64,000 nt of DNA from Desulfosporosinus hippei DSM 8344 (GTDB lineage: Bacteria; Bacillota; Desulfitobacteriia; Desulfitobacteriales; Desulfitobacteriaceae). Positions 46,619 to 55,876 of this stretch are shown here, one piece after another. A model generated the notes under the pieces. The model was not told the origin of the DNA. It did no database searches and was given only the letters and a program-made list of their open reading frames with translations. Position 1 is the stretch's first letter, and every line of letters begins with the position of its first letter. Location: contig NZ_FNCP01000007.1 of the NCBI RefSeq assembly GCF_900100785.1, forward strand, positions 120,586 to 184,585, in the 5' to 3' direction. The position numbers and the translations under genes were made by a program.

Positions 46619-47371
46619 CTAGCCGAATCGCCCAGTAATATAGTCCTCAGTTCGTTTATCTTTTGGGTTTGTAAATATTTCAGAGGTTGCTCCATGCTCA
46701 ACAAGTTCTCCATTAAGAAAAAATGCTGTGGAATCTGCAATCCGTGCCGCTTGTTGCATGTTATGCGTAACTATAAGGATAGTGTAATTATCTCTTAACT
46801 GTCTAATTAATTCTTCAATGTGAGTTGTCGCTATAGGGTCTAAGGCTGACGCCGGCTCATCCATAAGCAAGACTGCAGGCTCTACTGCCAATGCCCTGGC
46901 GATACATAAGCGCTGCTGCTGACCACCCGACAAGCTAATACCAGAATAATTCAAGCGATCTTTTACTTCATCCCAGAGAGCAGCCATCCGTAAACTTCTC
47001 TCTGCAATGGCCTGTAGGTTTTGCTTGTTTCTCTGACCATTTAATCGTACCCCGGCAACTACATTTTCAAAAATACTCATTGAAGGAAACGGGTTTGGTT
47101 TTTGAAAGACCATGCCGACAGTTTTTCTTAAGGCCACGGGATCTTGGTCATAAATGCTTTCCCCATCTAAAATGATTTCTCCAATAACCTTTGTGCCGGG
47201 CAACGTCTCATGCATACGGTTTATACAACGAACAAAAGTTGACTTTCCACATCCTGACGGGCCAATAATAGCTGTCACATGATTAGCCTCAATCTCCATA
47301 TTTATGCCTTTAAGAGTCTTGTTAGGGCCATACCACGCTTCAAGCTTACGAACACTCAAAGTCTGTCCCAC
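46619..47371 (-). CDS. pstB: PstB phosphate transporter ATPase
   Basis: A 250-residue ABC ATPase with Walker [10 protein letters not shown], the PstB-specific '[20 protein letters not shown]', signature LSGGQQQRL and Walker B '[12 protein letters not shown]', then the switch His 'IVTHNMQQA'. It drives high-affinity phosphate import through PstC and PstA. It is separated from pstA by 12 bp. Confidence 0.97.
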   Translation of the reverse strand: MGQTLSVRKLEAWYGPNKTLKGINMEIEANHVTAIIGPSGCGKSTFVRCINRMHETLPGTKVIGEIILDGESIYDQDPVALRKTVGMVFQKPNPFPSMSIFENVVAGVRLNGQRNKQNLQAIAERSLRMAALWDEVKDRLNYSGISLSGGQQQRLCIARALAVEPAVLLMDEPASALDPIATTHIEELIRQLRDNYTILIVTHNMQQAARIADSTAFFLNGELVEHGATSEIFTNPKDKRTEDYITGRFG

Positions 47372-47383
47372 ATAGATCCCCTC

Positions 47384-48220
47384 CTAACTATGTCTCGAGC
47401 GAAATGCAAATCGGGCAGCCAAATTTATAATAATAATCATAAGAATTAATACTAAGGATCCGGCCCAAGCAAGTTGGTGCCACTCCTTATAGGGAGATGT
47501 AGCATATTGAAAAATTTGAACTGGCAACGAAGCAATCGGCTCATTCAGAGATCGTGCCCAATACTGATTACCTAAGGCTGTAAATAATAGAGGAGCGGTT
47601 TCCCCTGAGACACGAGCGATGGCTAACATTGCTCCAGTAATTATTCCTTTGGCGGCAGTTGGAAGCACAATTTTTAAAATGGTTTTACCTTTAGATATAC
47701 CTAAAGCATATCCGGCTTCTCTAATTGAATGGGAAACAAGCTTTAGCATTTCTTCTGTGGAACGAATGATTAAGGGAATCATAATAATTGCCAAGGCCAA
47801 ACCACCTGCCAAGGCCGAAAAGTTACCCATTTTTAATACTACGGCGGTATATATAACTATCCCAACAATTATTGAAGGGATACCTGTTAATACATCAGTT
47901 GCAAAACGAACCGCTGTACTGAACCAACTATGGCGATCATATTCAGTTAGATAAATTCCTGCCAGAATCCCAACAGGGATACCGATCAGACTCGCAATTA
48001 ATACCATGATCAAAGTCCCTACTATAGCATTGGCCATTCCCCCACCTGACAGCCCCATGGCTTTGGGTAAGTTGGTGAAAAACTGAATATTCAATGCCCC
48101 AAGGCCATTTTTCAAGACATACCCCAAAACTCCAAATAAGGGCACCAAGGCGATAATAGTTGCTGCGACAAAGATGCTCAACATTAACCAATTTTTGTAT
48201 TTTCGAATGTATTCCTTCAT
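47384..48220 (-). CDS. pstA: PstA phosphate permease
   Basis: A 278-residue permease with six membrane helices and the EAA-like loop 'EAGYALGISKGKTILKIVLPTAAKGIITG'. The N-terminal 'PLFGVLGYVLKNGLGALNIQFFTNLP' is typical of PstA. It overlaps pstC by four bases, showing translational coupling. Confidence 0.95.
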   Translation of the reverse strand: MKEYIRKYKNWLMLSIFVAATIIALVPLFGVLGYVLKNGLGALNIQFFTNLPKAMGLSGGGMANAIVGTLIMVLIASLIGIPVGILAGIYLTEYDRHSWFSTAVRFATDVLTGIPSIIVGIVIYTAVVLKMGNFSALAGGLALAIIMIPLIIRSTEEMLKLVSHSIREAGYALGISKGKTILKIVLPTAAKGIITGAMLAIARVSGETAPLLFTALGNQYWARSLNEPIASLPVQIFQYATSPYKEWHQLAWAGSLVLILMIIIINLAARFAFRSRHS

Positions 48221-49161
48221 ACCAAGTTTCCTCCCTTAGGCCCACGTGCTACAGACCAGACAAGGAGCCGAGCAAGAAAATTAAGAACTAATGTAATCCC
48301 GAACAGGATAAATCCTACTTCCACCAGAGCGCTTAAATACAAATCATAGGTAGCTTCTGTAAATTCATTGGCAATCACTGCCGCCATAGAGTAGGCAGGG
48401 GCAAATAAAGAAGGAAGAATATCCGGACGATTGCCAATTACCATAGTTACCGCCATGGTCTCTCCAAGTGCTCGTCCTAAGCCCAACATTATTCCACCCA
48501 TTATTCCTGTCTTAGCGTAAGGTAAAACAGCCACCTTAATCATTTCCCATTTAGTCGCTCCGAGAGCAAGGGCAGCCTCACGCTGCATATTGGGAACGGA
48601 AGCCATAACCTCCCTAGAAATAGCAGCAATCGTCGGCAATATCATCATGGCTAGAATTAATCCACCAGCTAACATACCAAAGCCTACGGGAGTACCCTGA
48701 AATAGTGGAACAAAGCCTAACCACTTTGCCAGACCGGGCTCCACAGTTTCCCTTAACCAAGGGGCTAAGACGAAAATCCCCCACAGCCCATAGACAACAC
48801 TTGGTATAGCTGCCAGCATCTCAACTAAAAAACCGATCACCGCTCGAAACTTTGATTCGGCCATTTCATTGAGAAATATTGCCACACCAAGTCCGATGGG
48901 TGCTGCTAGAAGCAAGGCCAGTAGAGAGGTCATTAATGTGCCATAGATAAAAGGGAGTGCTCCAAATTGTTCCTTTACCGGATCCCATACACGGCTGGTA
49001 ATAAAGCCAAATCCAAATGTATGAATACTAGGTCGCGCAGCATCAAACATTTGCCATCCCATCCATGCCATGAGTACCAAGACACTGAAGGCCATCAGGA
49101 AGGTGACAAGTCTCAGAAATTGATCCCCTAAAGAAGTTTTAAATCTTCGCTTTTTACTCAT
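48217..49161 (-). CDS. pstC: PstC phosphate permease
   Basis: A 314-residue permease with six membrane helices and the loop 'REAALALGATKWEMIKVAVLPYAKTGIMGGIMLGLGRALGETMAV', which is the hallmark of PstC. The first helix begins near residue 15. It is 62 bp after pstS. Confidence 0.95.
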   Translation of the reverse strand: MSKKRRFKTSLGDQFLRLVTFLMAFSVLVLMAWMGWQMFDAARPSIHTFGFGFITSRVWDPVKEQFGALPFIYGTLMTSLLALLLAAPIGLGVAIFLNEMAESKFRAVIGFLVEMLAAIPSVVYGLWGIFVLAPWLRETVEPGLAKWLGFVPLFQGTPVGFGMLAGGLILAMMILPTIAAISREVMASVPNMQREAALALGATKWEMIKVAVLPYAKTGIMGGIMLGLGRALGETMAVTMVIGNRPDILPSLFAPAYSMAAVIANEFTEATYDLYLSALVEVGFILFGITLVLNFLARLLVWSVARGPKGGNLV

Positions 49162-49223
49162 TTTCTTAATCCTTTTGCCTTCCCTTCATTTCTGCCCCCC
49201 ACCGAGATTACACAATACTAATA

Positions 49224-50309
49224 TTACTTTAGCAAAGGCTCTCCCTCAAAAGTAATGGTTTTTAACATCCCTTCTTCACGACTTACTAAATTAGCAGGCA
49301 GCTTGGCATAATGTAACCCCTCTGAGAGCGCCTGACCATCATGTATCGCCCAATTGATGAAGTTAACCAGCGCAGTCCCTTTGGCTTTATCTGTTTGATT
49401 CTGATAGATCAAAGCCCAAGCGAATCCAGCTATCGGATAAGCCTCAGCTCCGGGAGCATTAACGATTGACACCCTCATGTCCTCAGGGATTGTTGCAGCC
49501 GCTGCTGCAGCGGAGGTAGTTTGGAGAGATGGAGCGGTCCATTTGCCCTCCTTATTTTTCATCATGGCATAGGACAAGTTGTTCTGAACTGCATAAGCCA
49601 GTTCTAAATATCCGATTGAACCAGAGGTTTGTTGAATTACCCCAGCAACTCCGGAATTACCTTTACCGCCAATTCCTGCAGGCCAATTTAAAGAAGTCCC
49701 TTTACCTACTTTTTCTCGCCATTCAGGACTGATAGTGCTTAGGTAATCCGAAAAAATATATGTGGTTCCACTCCCATCCGAGCGATGGGCAACTGTGATT
49801 TGTAAATCCGGCAGAGCTACTCCCGGATTATCGTCGACAATTCTTTTATCATTCCAATTTGTAATCTTGCCGAGAAAAATATCCGTTAGAACCCCAGGGC
49901 TAATTTTCAAATCCTTCGGAGTACTCGGAAGATTGTAGGTAACCGCTACGGCACCTAGAGTTAAAGGAATGTGCAGCAGATTTCCTCCCTTTGCTGATTT
50001 GAGCTGTTCATCTGTCATCGGACCATCAGTTGCCCCAAAATCAATGGTTTGCTCAGAAACTTGTTTTATTCCTGCACCACTACCTGTGCTTTGATAATTG
50101 ATGGAAATCTTAGGGTTATTTTTACGGTACTCTTCAATTTGTTGATTTAATAAAGGGTAAACAAATGAACTCCCTGAGCCAGTGAGATTAGCAGAATCAC
50201 TTTTTTCTTGTCCGGTTGGTTCTTTGTTTTCTCCTCCGCACCCAGTAAGTAAAATTGTCAAAACTACGACGGCCATCCAAACCATTAGTCTCCATTTTCT
50301 TATAGACAT
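49224..50309 (-). CDS. pstS: PstS phosphate-binding lipoprotein
   Basis: A 361-residue lipoprotein with signal peptide and lipobox 'ILLTGCGG'. The mature part has the phosphate-binding signatures: 'TGSGSSFVYPLLNQQIEEY', 'IDFGATDGPMT' and 'RSDGSGTTYIFSDYL'. It captures phosphate outside the membrane. A GAAGGGGGG ribosome site precedes the ATG. It is the first gene of the operon. I did not find a convincing Pho box. Confidence 0.96.
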   Translation of the reverse strand: MSIRKWRLMVWMAVVVLTILLTGCGGENKEPTGQEKSDSANLTGSGSSFVYPLLNQQIEEYRKNNPKISINYQSTGSGAGIKQVSEQTIDFGATDGPMTDEQLKSAKGGNLLHIPLTLGAVAVTYNLPSTPKDLKISPGVLTDIFLGKITNWNDKRIVDDNPGVALPDLQITVAHRSDGSGTTYIFSDYLSTISPEWREKVGKGTSLNWPAGIGGKGNSGVAGVIQQTSGSIGYLELAYAVQNNLSYAMMKNKEGKWTAPSLQTTSAAAAAATIPEDMRVSIVNAPGAEAYPIAGFAWALIYQNQTDKAKGTALVNFINWAIHDGQALSEGLHYAKLPANLVSREEGMLKTITFEGEPLLK

Positions 50310-50476
50310 AATTATCCCCCCTTCAAGGTTCTAGTGCTTGATAAGTAAGTATTTTGATAAAAAATCTTATCTGTTTTAAAGTTTGCGTTAATTGGCTAGA
50401 TTTAATGTATAAGTTTAGAGGAATTATCTTAAACTTGGCGAATTTACTTACATTAATCTTTAGCGAGGTGCAATCA

Positions 50477-51121
50477 GTGTTTGATGAAGATGAACTTTTA
50501 GAACCTACAGAAATGTGCGGTTGTGGGGATATAGGATATCTGACAGCCAGGACGATTCCAATTGATTTAGCCCACGGTGTCGGACGTGTGAATAATGTTC
50601 CTGTCTATCACTGTCGCAATACTTCATGCCCCGAATTCCGTCTCCCCTCAGTTGTTTCACGCCGGTTGGAAGTTATCGCTGAACAGATGGAAGAGGATCT
50701 GTCTACCGAATCAGTTTATACCTGGGAAACTTTACAACAGCCAATTAGCAACCCACTACCGGAATCAGGTGTAACTACCGACCACCATCCTAATAACCAG
50801 ATTCCATTACAGGCATTTACTCTTCAATTCGTCAATCGTCAGTATGAGGATGCTAAAGTGGTGCAGATTGTACCTGGAGAAGCTGTTTTTTTTAAGAGTA
50901 AACTTGAAGACACTGAATACTACCTGCTTCGTTATGATGAGGATCCTCATTCAGCGGGTTTTTCTTTTTCTCTTCTGAAATTTTACTATGATGATCCAAA
51001 CTTCACCTATGAAAATTACCTAGAATGGTTGGAAGATGGCCATCTTAAGGAATTAGGGAGAATAAGTCTTGATGATGTTGAGACTACTCTGATTGATGAG
51101 TTCGGGGCGGAACTCTATTAA
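50477..51121 (+). CDS. Unrecognised acidic protein with N-terminal Cys cluster (214 aa)
   Basis: The likely start is a GTG at 50477 with GAGGTG six bases upstream; an in-frame upstream extension lacks a ribosome site and reads as hydrophobic noise. The N-terminal 60 residues carry Cys-x-Cys ('MCGCGDIGYLTARTIPIDL') and, further on, 'YHCRNTSCPEFRLP', resembling YgiT-type zinc fingers. The rest is acidic, rich in Tyr and Glu, with no known motif. The gene is divergent from pstS and followed by a strong terminator. Confidence 0.7.
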   Translation: MFDEDELLEPTEMCGCGDIGYLTARTIPIDLAHGVGRVNNVPVYHCRNTSCPEFRLPSVVSRRLEVIAEQMEEDLSTESVYTWETLQQPISNPLPESGVTTDHHPNNQIPLQAFTLQFVNRQYEDAKVVQIVPGEAVFFKSKLEDTEYYLLRYDEDPHSAGFSFSLLKFYYDDPNFTYENYLEWLEDGHLKELGRISLDDVETTLIDEFGAELY

Positions 51122-51141
51122 TAATGATATATTTTAATATC

Positions 51142-51181
51142 AACAAGGCCCCTAAGCTAATTTTCAGCTTAGGGGCCTTGA
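51142..51181. terminator. Strong bidirectional terminator
   Basis: A 15-bp perfect stem CAAGGCCCCTAAGCT/AGCTTAGGGGCCTTG with a short loop. It ends the plus-strand 214-aa gene and, on the minus strand, the structured RNA downstream of ygiQ. Confidence 0.92.
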
Positions 51182-51182
51182 A

Positions 51183-51331
51183 ATCCCTTATTTTATCCGA
51201 TGACTACCAGCCGTAAGACTCCCATCTTCTATAAGTTGGGAGATAACGGCTGCTACGTCCCTGGATAAGTTCTTCTAAGCTTCAGCTGGAGTAAGTATTC
51301 CTCTTAGGCAAACTCCATCTGAAGCTAAGAA
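51183..51331 (-). ncRNA. Stacked-hairpin element directly after the ygiQ stop codon
   Basis: Two large composite hairpins on the minus strand, with no reading frame. The first (51273-51331) has a 13-bp outer stem TTCTTAGCTTCAG/CTGAAGCTTAGAA with one mismatch, then TGGAGT/ACTCCA and a 19-nt loop. The second (51193-51268) is TTATCC/GGATAA, GAC/GTC, CAGCCGT/ACGGCTG, then CTCCCA/TGGGAG. The element begins on the base after the ygiQ stop and continues to the terminator at 51142-51181. I cannot name the family. It could be a structured 3' UTR, a processed small RNA, or a relic of an IS200/IS605-like or ornate RNA element. Confidence 0.55.
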
Positions 51332-53380
51332 TCACTTGATCTTTTTTGGGCTGGCATGTTTCTTTCGTTTAACATCCTTTGGGCCCTCGGGTTTACTTTG
51401 GGGCTGAACCCGATCGGACTTAATTACAACACTTTTTTTAGCATTCCCTGGTGATCCTTTATAAGAAGAAGATTTTCCCGGTACCTCTTTAGCAGATGGA
51501 TCCTTTTTCTTCATACCAGATCGTCTGGTAGGCTTTTTACCTTTTTTACTACCCGCCTCATTTTGAGCATCTTTGACATAATTTCTAGGGCGAATTAAAC
51601 ATTTTGGCCCAAAGCCAATTAGATCTTCCCGATGAGCTAAGCGTAGAGCCTCTTCAACCAAGGCTCGATTTTTAGGATTACGATATTGAATCAATGCCCT
51701 CTGCATTGCTTTTTCATGCATACTTCTTGGAATATAAACTGGTGTCATTGTCTTAGGGTCTAAGCCTGTATAGTACATACAAGTTGAGAGAGTTCCAGGG
51801 GTTGGAATAAAATCCTGCACTTGCTCCGGATTTACACCCATATCCCGAACATATTCAGCTAATTCAACAGCTTCCTTAATTGTGCTTCCAGGATGTGAAG
51901 ACATTAAATATGGAACTAAATATTGTTGCTTCCCTAACTTCTCATTGGCCTTACGAAACTCCTGAACAAACTCTTCGTAAACACCTTTACCCGGTTTGCC
52001 CATGAATCTAAGAACCTCGTCACTGACATGTTCTGGAGCAACTTTTAATTGACCGCTGACATGATGCTCACAAAGCTCACGAATAAACTTTGATTTACGA
52101 TCCGCTAGCACTGCATCATAGCGGATACCTGAGCGGACAAAAACTTTTTTTACTCTAGGCAAGCTGCGCAGGCGGCGCAAAAGATCAATATACTCCTCAT
52201 GGTCAACCTCTAATTTTGAGCACGGTTCAGGAAAAAGGCACTGTCTATGGGAACAGGCTCCCTTGGATAATTGTTTCTTACAAGCTGGTCGTCGAAAATT
52301 AGCTGTTGGACCACCTACATCATGAATATAGCCTTTAAAACGAGAATTCCAAGTCATTTTCTCTGCTTCGCGAATAATCGATTCAGCGCTTCTGCTTTGA
52401 ACGATTCTTCCTTGATGAAACGTCAAAGCACAAAAAGAGCAAGATCCAAAACATCCTCTTACACTTGTCAAGCTGAACTCTACTTCTTCAATTGCCGGTA
52501 CTCCCCCCGCCTCTGTATAAGATGGGTGATAAGTTCCTGTATAGGGCAAAGAATAAATTGCATCCATTTCTGCCTGATTCAAAGGTATGGAGGGTTTATT
52601 CTGCAAGACACTTTTTCGACCATGGGATTGTACCATTGGCTTTCCTGTAAAAGGATCTTGCTGATTGTATTGTATCCAAAAAGCTGAAGCATATTTTTTC
52701 TTATCCTTTGAGACTTCTTCAAAGCTTGGCAGGACCAAAGTATCTTCTTGAAGTTTACTGCTCTCTGAAAGTAGCACCATAGTCCCTTTGACATCTGTTA
52801 TCTGTTCAATTTGTTCCCCTGTATCCAGCCGTTGAGCAACTTCCACAATGGGCTTCTCACCCATCCCAAAGACCAGCAAGTCAGCCTGACTATCCAGCAG
52901 AATGGATCTTCTAACCTCATTACTCCAATAGTCATAATGGGCGAAGCGCCGGAGAGAAGCCTCAATCCCCCCAATAATTATGGGGACACCTGGCAGAGCC
53001 TCTCTTACACGATTAGAATAAACAATCGTCGCTCTGTCGGGACGAAGACCCGACTCTCCTCCTGGAGAATAAGCATCCTTGTGTCGTTTCTTTTTAGCAG
53101 CAGTATAATGATTAACCATTGAATCCAGGTTCCCGCCAGAAATCAAGCAGGCCAAACGAGGCTTTCCCATTACTTTAAATGTTTTAAGATCTTTCCAATC
53201 AGGTTGAGCTATAATTCCAACCCGAAACCCTTTTTTCTCTAAAACACGAGCAATGATAGCTATACCAAAACTAGGGTGATCCACATAGGCATCTCCGGTA
53301 ATTAAGAGAAAGTCAAGTTCATCCCAGCCTAAAGCCTCCATATCTGCTTTACATATTGGCAAAAAGTTTAGTGTGCGCAT
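51332..53380 (-). CDS. YgiQ-type radical SAM protein
   Basis: A 682-residue protein of the YgiQ/UPF0313 family. An N-terminal B12-binding-like region ('[30 protein letters not shown]') is followed by '[20 protein letters not shown]', the radical SAM motif '[15 protein letters not shown]', and '[12 protein letters not shown]', which may bind a second cluster. The C-terminal 75 residues form a low-complexity Lys/Arg/Pro/Ser tail that may bind nucleic acids. The function is unknown, probably a modification reaction. The stop codon abuts the structured element described at 51183-51331. Confidence 0.88.
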   Translation of the reverse strand: MRTLNFLPICKADMEALGWDELDFLLITGDAYVDHPSFGIAIIARVLEKKGFRVGIIAQPDWKDLKTFKVMGKPRLACLISGGNLDSMVNHYTAAKKKRHKDAYSPGGESGLRPDRATIVYSNRVREALPGVPIIIGGIEASLRRFAHYDYWSNEVRRSILLDSQADLLVFGMGEKPIVEVAQRLDTGEQIEQITDVKGTMVLLSESSKLQEDTLVLPSFEEVSKDKKKYASAFWIQYNQQDPFTGKPMVQSHGRKSVLQNKPSIPLNQAEMDAIYSLPYTGTYHPSYTEAGGVPAIEEVEFSLTSVRGCFGSCSFCALTFHQGRIVQSRSAESIIREAEKMTWNSRFKGYIHDVGGPTANFRRPACKKQLSKGACSHRQCLFPEPCSKLEVDHEEYIDLLRRLRSLPRVKKVFVRSGIRYDAVLADRKSKFIRELCEHHVSGQLKVAPEHVSDEVLRFMGKPGKGVYEEFVQEFRKANEKLGKQQYLVPYLMSSHPGSTIKEAVELAEYVRDMGVNPEQVQDFIPTPGTLSTCMYYTGLDPKTMTPVYIPRSMHEKAMQRALIQYRNPKNRALVEEALRLAHREDLIGFGPKCLIRPRNYVKDAQNEAGSKKGKKPTRRSGMKKKDPSAKEVPGKSSSYKGSPGNAKKSVVIKSDRVQPQSKPEGPKDVKRKKHASPKKIK

Positions 53381-53465
53381 TGTTTCACCTTTCTATCGTT
53401 AACCTGCTCAGCTAACGCTGAACAACAAGTCTTCAGTAAATATACTACCCTATTCAGGTCTTGTC

Positions 53466-53544
53466 CAGCGAACTGCTGCGGAGGTATATGTCTATACCTC
53501 TTAAAGCTTAGGAAGAAATCACCCCCACTTGTTAAAAGTGGGGG
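53466..53544. repeat. Cluster of short palindromes downstream of motB
   Basis: Three hairpins in a row: CAGC-GAACT-GCTG at 53466-53478, GAGGTATA-TGTC-TATACCTC at 53481-53500, and CCCCCACTT/AAGTGGGGG at 53522-53544. The last could terminate motB, but it has no T tract. The arrangement resembles the ends of IS200/IS605-type elements, but no transposase is present. Confidence 0.4.
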
Positions 53545-53555
53545 GCATCGCCTGT

Positions 53556-54341
53556 TTAAGGGACAATAGTTTTTGCTTCGATTGTATTTCGAATTATGTT
53601 TACCTCTACACGACGATTTTTAGCCCGTCCTTCGGGTGTTTTATTCGTGTCAATGGGCTGGTACTCACCATATCCGATAGAACGAAATCTAGCCTGGTTA
53701 ATGTTATTAGATTGCAACAGATACTTCATGAAATTTAAGGATCGTCTCGAGCTTAAATCCCAGTTTGAATCGAATTCAGCGTTTTTAATTGGAATATTAT
53801 CAGTATGCCCTGCAACCTCCACTTTGTAGTCAGGATACATATTTAACATGTTTGAAATAACGGTCGCTAGCTTTTGCGCTTCTGGTTTTACAATGGCTTT
53901 TCCTGAATCAAATAAGGCATAGTCTTGGATTGTAATCCTCAACATATCACTGGTAAGCTTAGTCTGGAGCTGCATAGTCAAGCCATTTTCTGCAATAAAT
54001 GTATCCAGATTTTTCTTAATAGCTTCCATGTCATTCTTCTCTTTATTCAGCATATCTTTTAAGGCTTGATTTTGACCAGTGCCATTCTGCTCTAAGCTTG
54101 CAACATCACTAGGAGATACATCATCCAATTTAATAGAATCAGATGCTTCAAAAATGTTCACTCCGCCATTAAAAGCGCTATTTAAGCCCGCCATTATCTG
54201 GGTGTACTTTTTTTCGTCGACTTGACTAGATGCAAAGAGGATAATAAATAAAGCCAATAATAAGGTTAATAAGTCTGCATAAGGAATCAACCATGTCTCA
54301 TCAATATGTTCTTCATGATGCTCTTTCTTATGCTTTTTCAC
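53556..54341 (-). CDS. motB: MotB flagellar motor stator protein
   Basis: A 261-residue MotB. A single N-terminal helix with the proton-binding Asp in 'LIPYADLLTLLLALFIILFA' is followed by a plug region, a linker and an OmpA-like peptidoglycan-binding domain ('VEVAGHTDNIPIKNAEFDSNWDLSSRRS' and 'GYGEYQPIDTNKTPEGRAKNRRVEVNI'). It anchors the stator to the cell wall. It overlaps motA by 14 bases. Confidence 0.95.
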   Translation of the reverse strand: MKKHKKEHHEEHIDETWLIPYADLLTLLLALFIILFASSQVDEKKYTQIMAGLNSAFNGGVNIFEASDSIKLDDVSPSDVASLEQNGTGQNQALKDMLNKEKNDMEAIKKNLDTFIAENGLTMQLQTKLTSDMLRITIQDYALFDSGKAIVKPEAQKLATVISNMLNMYPDYKVEVAGHTDNIPIKNAEFDSNWDLSSRRSLNFMKYLLQSNNINQARFRSIGYGEYQPIDTNKTPEGRAKNRRVEVNIIRNTIEAKTIVP

Positions 54342-55116
54342 CTTTTTCTCCCTCCATTACTTGACGCTCACTAGGGGTGAGGAAGACCGCTAATCTTTGG
54401 TTGATCGATAATACTGGCTCACCGGCCTGAATCGCTAAAAGACCCTCTGCCATCATCATCTTGATTTGGGTTTCTTTTTTGGATTTTTGCTTTAATTTAT
54501 TAGCCATGGGATGCCACAAAACGTAACCGGAAAAAATCCCCAGCAAAGTTGCAACGAAAGCTGCGGAAATCAAATGACCTAATTTTTCTACTTCGTTAAG
54601 ATTACCTAAGGCTGCAATCAAACCAACAACTGCGCCTAAAACTCCTAGCGTCGGTGCGTAGGTTCCTGCTTGAGTAAAAATAAGCGCCCCTTGTCTATGG
54701 CGATCCTCCATGGCCGAGATATTCTCCATAAGCACTTCTCGAATAAATTCCGGGTCGTTGCCATCGATAACCATGCGCATCCCATTTCTCAAAAACTCAT
54801 CTTCAATCTCCTCAGCCTTACTTTCCAGTGATAACAAGCCCTCTCGTCTGCTGACAGTTGCCCATTCCCCAATTTGATTAATTAAGTCACTTCTTGAAAT
54901 TAATACTTGGGAAGTAAACAAAATCTTAAATAATTTGGGAACTGCTTTTAATTCATCTAGTGGAAAGCCGATAAATATAGTTGCTGCGGTTCCTACAAAA
55001 ATAATTAAAATCGCTGCCGGGTTTACTAGAGATGAAAGGCTGGCGCCTTTCAAAACCATTCCTACGCCTACGGCAATGACTGCGAGTACCAAACCAATAT
55101 ACGTCGATTTTTCCAT
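54328..55116 (-). CDS. motA: MotA flagellar motor stator protein
   Basis: MotA, 262 residues from ATG 55116 (AAAGGA upstream); earlier in-frame codons have no ribosome site. Four membrane helices, including 'LVLAVIAVGVGMVLKGASLSSLVNPAAILIIFVGTAATIFIGFP' and 'GTYAPTLGVLGAVVGLIAALG'; the large cytosolic loop contains conserved charged residues for contact with FliG. MotAB forms the proton-driven stator. No other flagellar genes lie nearby. Confidence 0.94.
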   Translation of the reverse strand: MEKSTYIGLVLAVIAVGVGMVLKGASLSSLVNPAAILIIFVGTAATIFIGFPLDELKAVPKLFKILFTSQVLISRSDLINQIGEWATVSRREGLLSLESKAEEIEDEFLRNGMRMVIDGNDPEFIREVLMENISAMEDRHRQGALIFTQAGTYAPTLGVLGAVVGLIAALGNLNEVEKLGHLISAAFVATLLGIFSGYVLWHPMANKLKQKSKKETQIKMMMAEGLLAIQAGEPVLSINQRLAVFLTPSERQVMEGEKGEKA

Positions 55117-55265
55117 ACTAAATTTGTCCTTTCTTTTATCGAATAGTAGATTATTATTCAATATCGGTTCGACAAATTCCTTTAAAATTCTTAGCTGGAA
55201 ATAAAAAAAGCCATTAAATTAATGAATCCAAAATATAAACTAAATTGATATTCTCAAATACATAT

Positions 55266-55296
55266 AAAATGCTTGGCGATTTTGCCAAGCATTTTA
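55266..55296. terminator. Terminator of yajQ, upstream of motA
   Basis: Stem AAAATGCTTGGC/GCCAAGCATTTT with a six-base loop. On the minus strand it comes after yajQ, so motAB is transcribed from its own promoter in the gap 55117-55265. Confidence 0.85.
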
Positions 55297-55361
55297 TTAT
55301 TAAATCTCTTAATAGGATTCCTTAACGGGCTTAATATAGACACCAAACAGGCCTATACCTT

Positions 55362-55853
55362 TTATCGAAAATTTATAAACTGTAATTCTAATCCGAAATC
55401 CTCTTTGCGAAGAAGAGCTATTGCTGCCTGTAAATCATCTTTATTCTTGCCGGACACTCGAATATCTTCACCTTGAATAGAAGCATTGACTTTAATCTTA
55501 CTGTCCTTTAAAGCCTTGATAATTAATTTTGATTTTTCTTGAGCAATCCCTTGGACTAACTTAACCTCTTGCTTAACCGTATCACCGGCAGCAGGTTGAA
55601 TCTTTCCGTATTCCAGGGCTCTTAAAGAAACCCCTCGTTTAACAAGTTTGCTTTCAAGGATATCTACCACATTGGTGAGCTTAAAATCATCATCAGATAC
55701 TAAGATAATTTTATCACTCTCCAGGGAAATCGTAGACTTGCTGTTTTTGAAATCAAAACGCTGAGCCAGTTCTTTTTGAGCCTGGTTCACTGCATTTGTG
55801 ACTTCTGGAATATCCACCTTAGAAACAATATCAAATGAAGAATCTTTAGCCAA
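55362..55853 (-). CDS. yajQ: YajQ-family nucleotide-binding protein
   Basis: A 163-residue YajQ protein: 'DSSFDIVSKVDIPEVTNAVNQAQKELAQRFDFKNS', 'KRGVSLRALEYGKIQPA' and 'ASIQGEDIRVSGKNKDDLQAAIALLR'. The double ferredoxin-like fold binds nucleic acids or nucleotides, and some homologues are receptors for cyclic-di-GMP. The start is TTG 55853 with AAAGGAGA upstream. It lies downstream of the RodZ-like gene on the same strand. Confidence 0.92.
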   Translation of the reverse strand: MAKDSSFDIVSKVDIPEVTNAVNQAQKELAQRFDFKNSKSTISLESDKIILVSDDDFKLTNVVDILESKLVKRGVSLRALEYGKIQPAAGDTVKQEVKLVQGIAQEKSKLIIKALKDSKIKVNASIQGEDIRVSGKNKDDLQAAIALLRKEDFGLELQFINFR

Positions 55854-55876
55854 AATAAACTCTCCTTTAAAGATTA

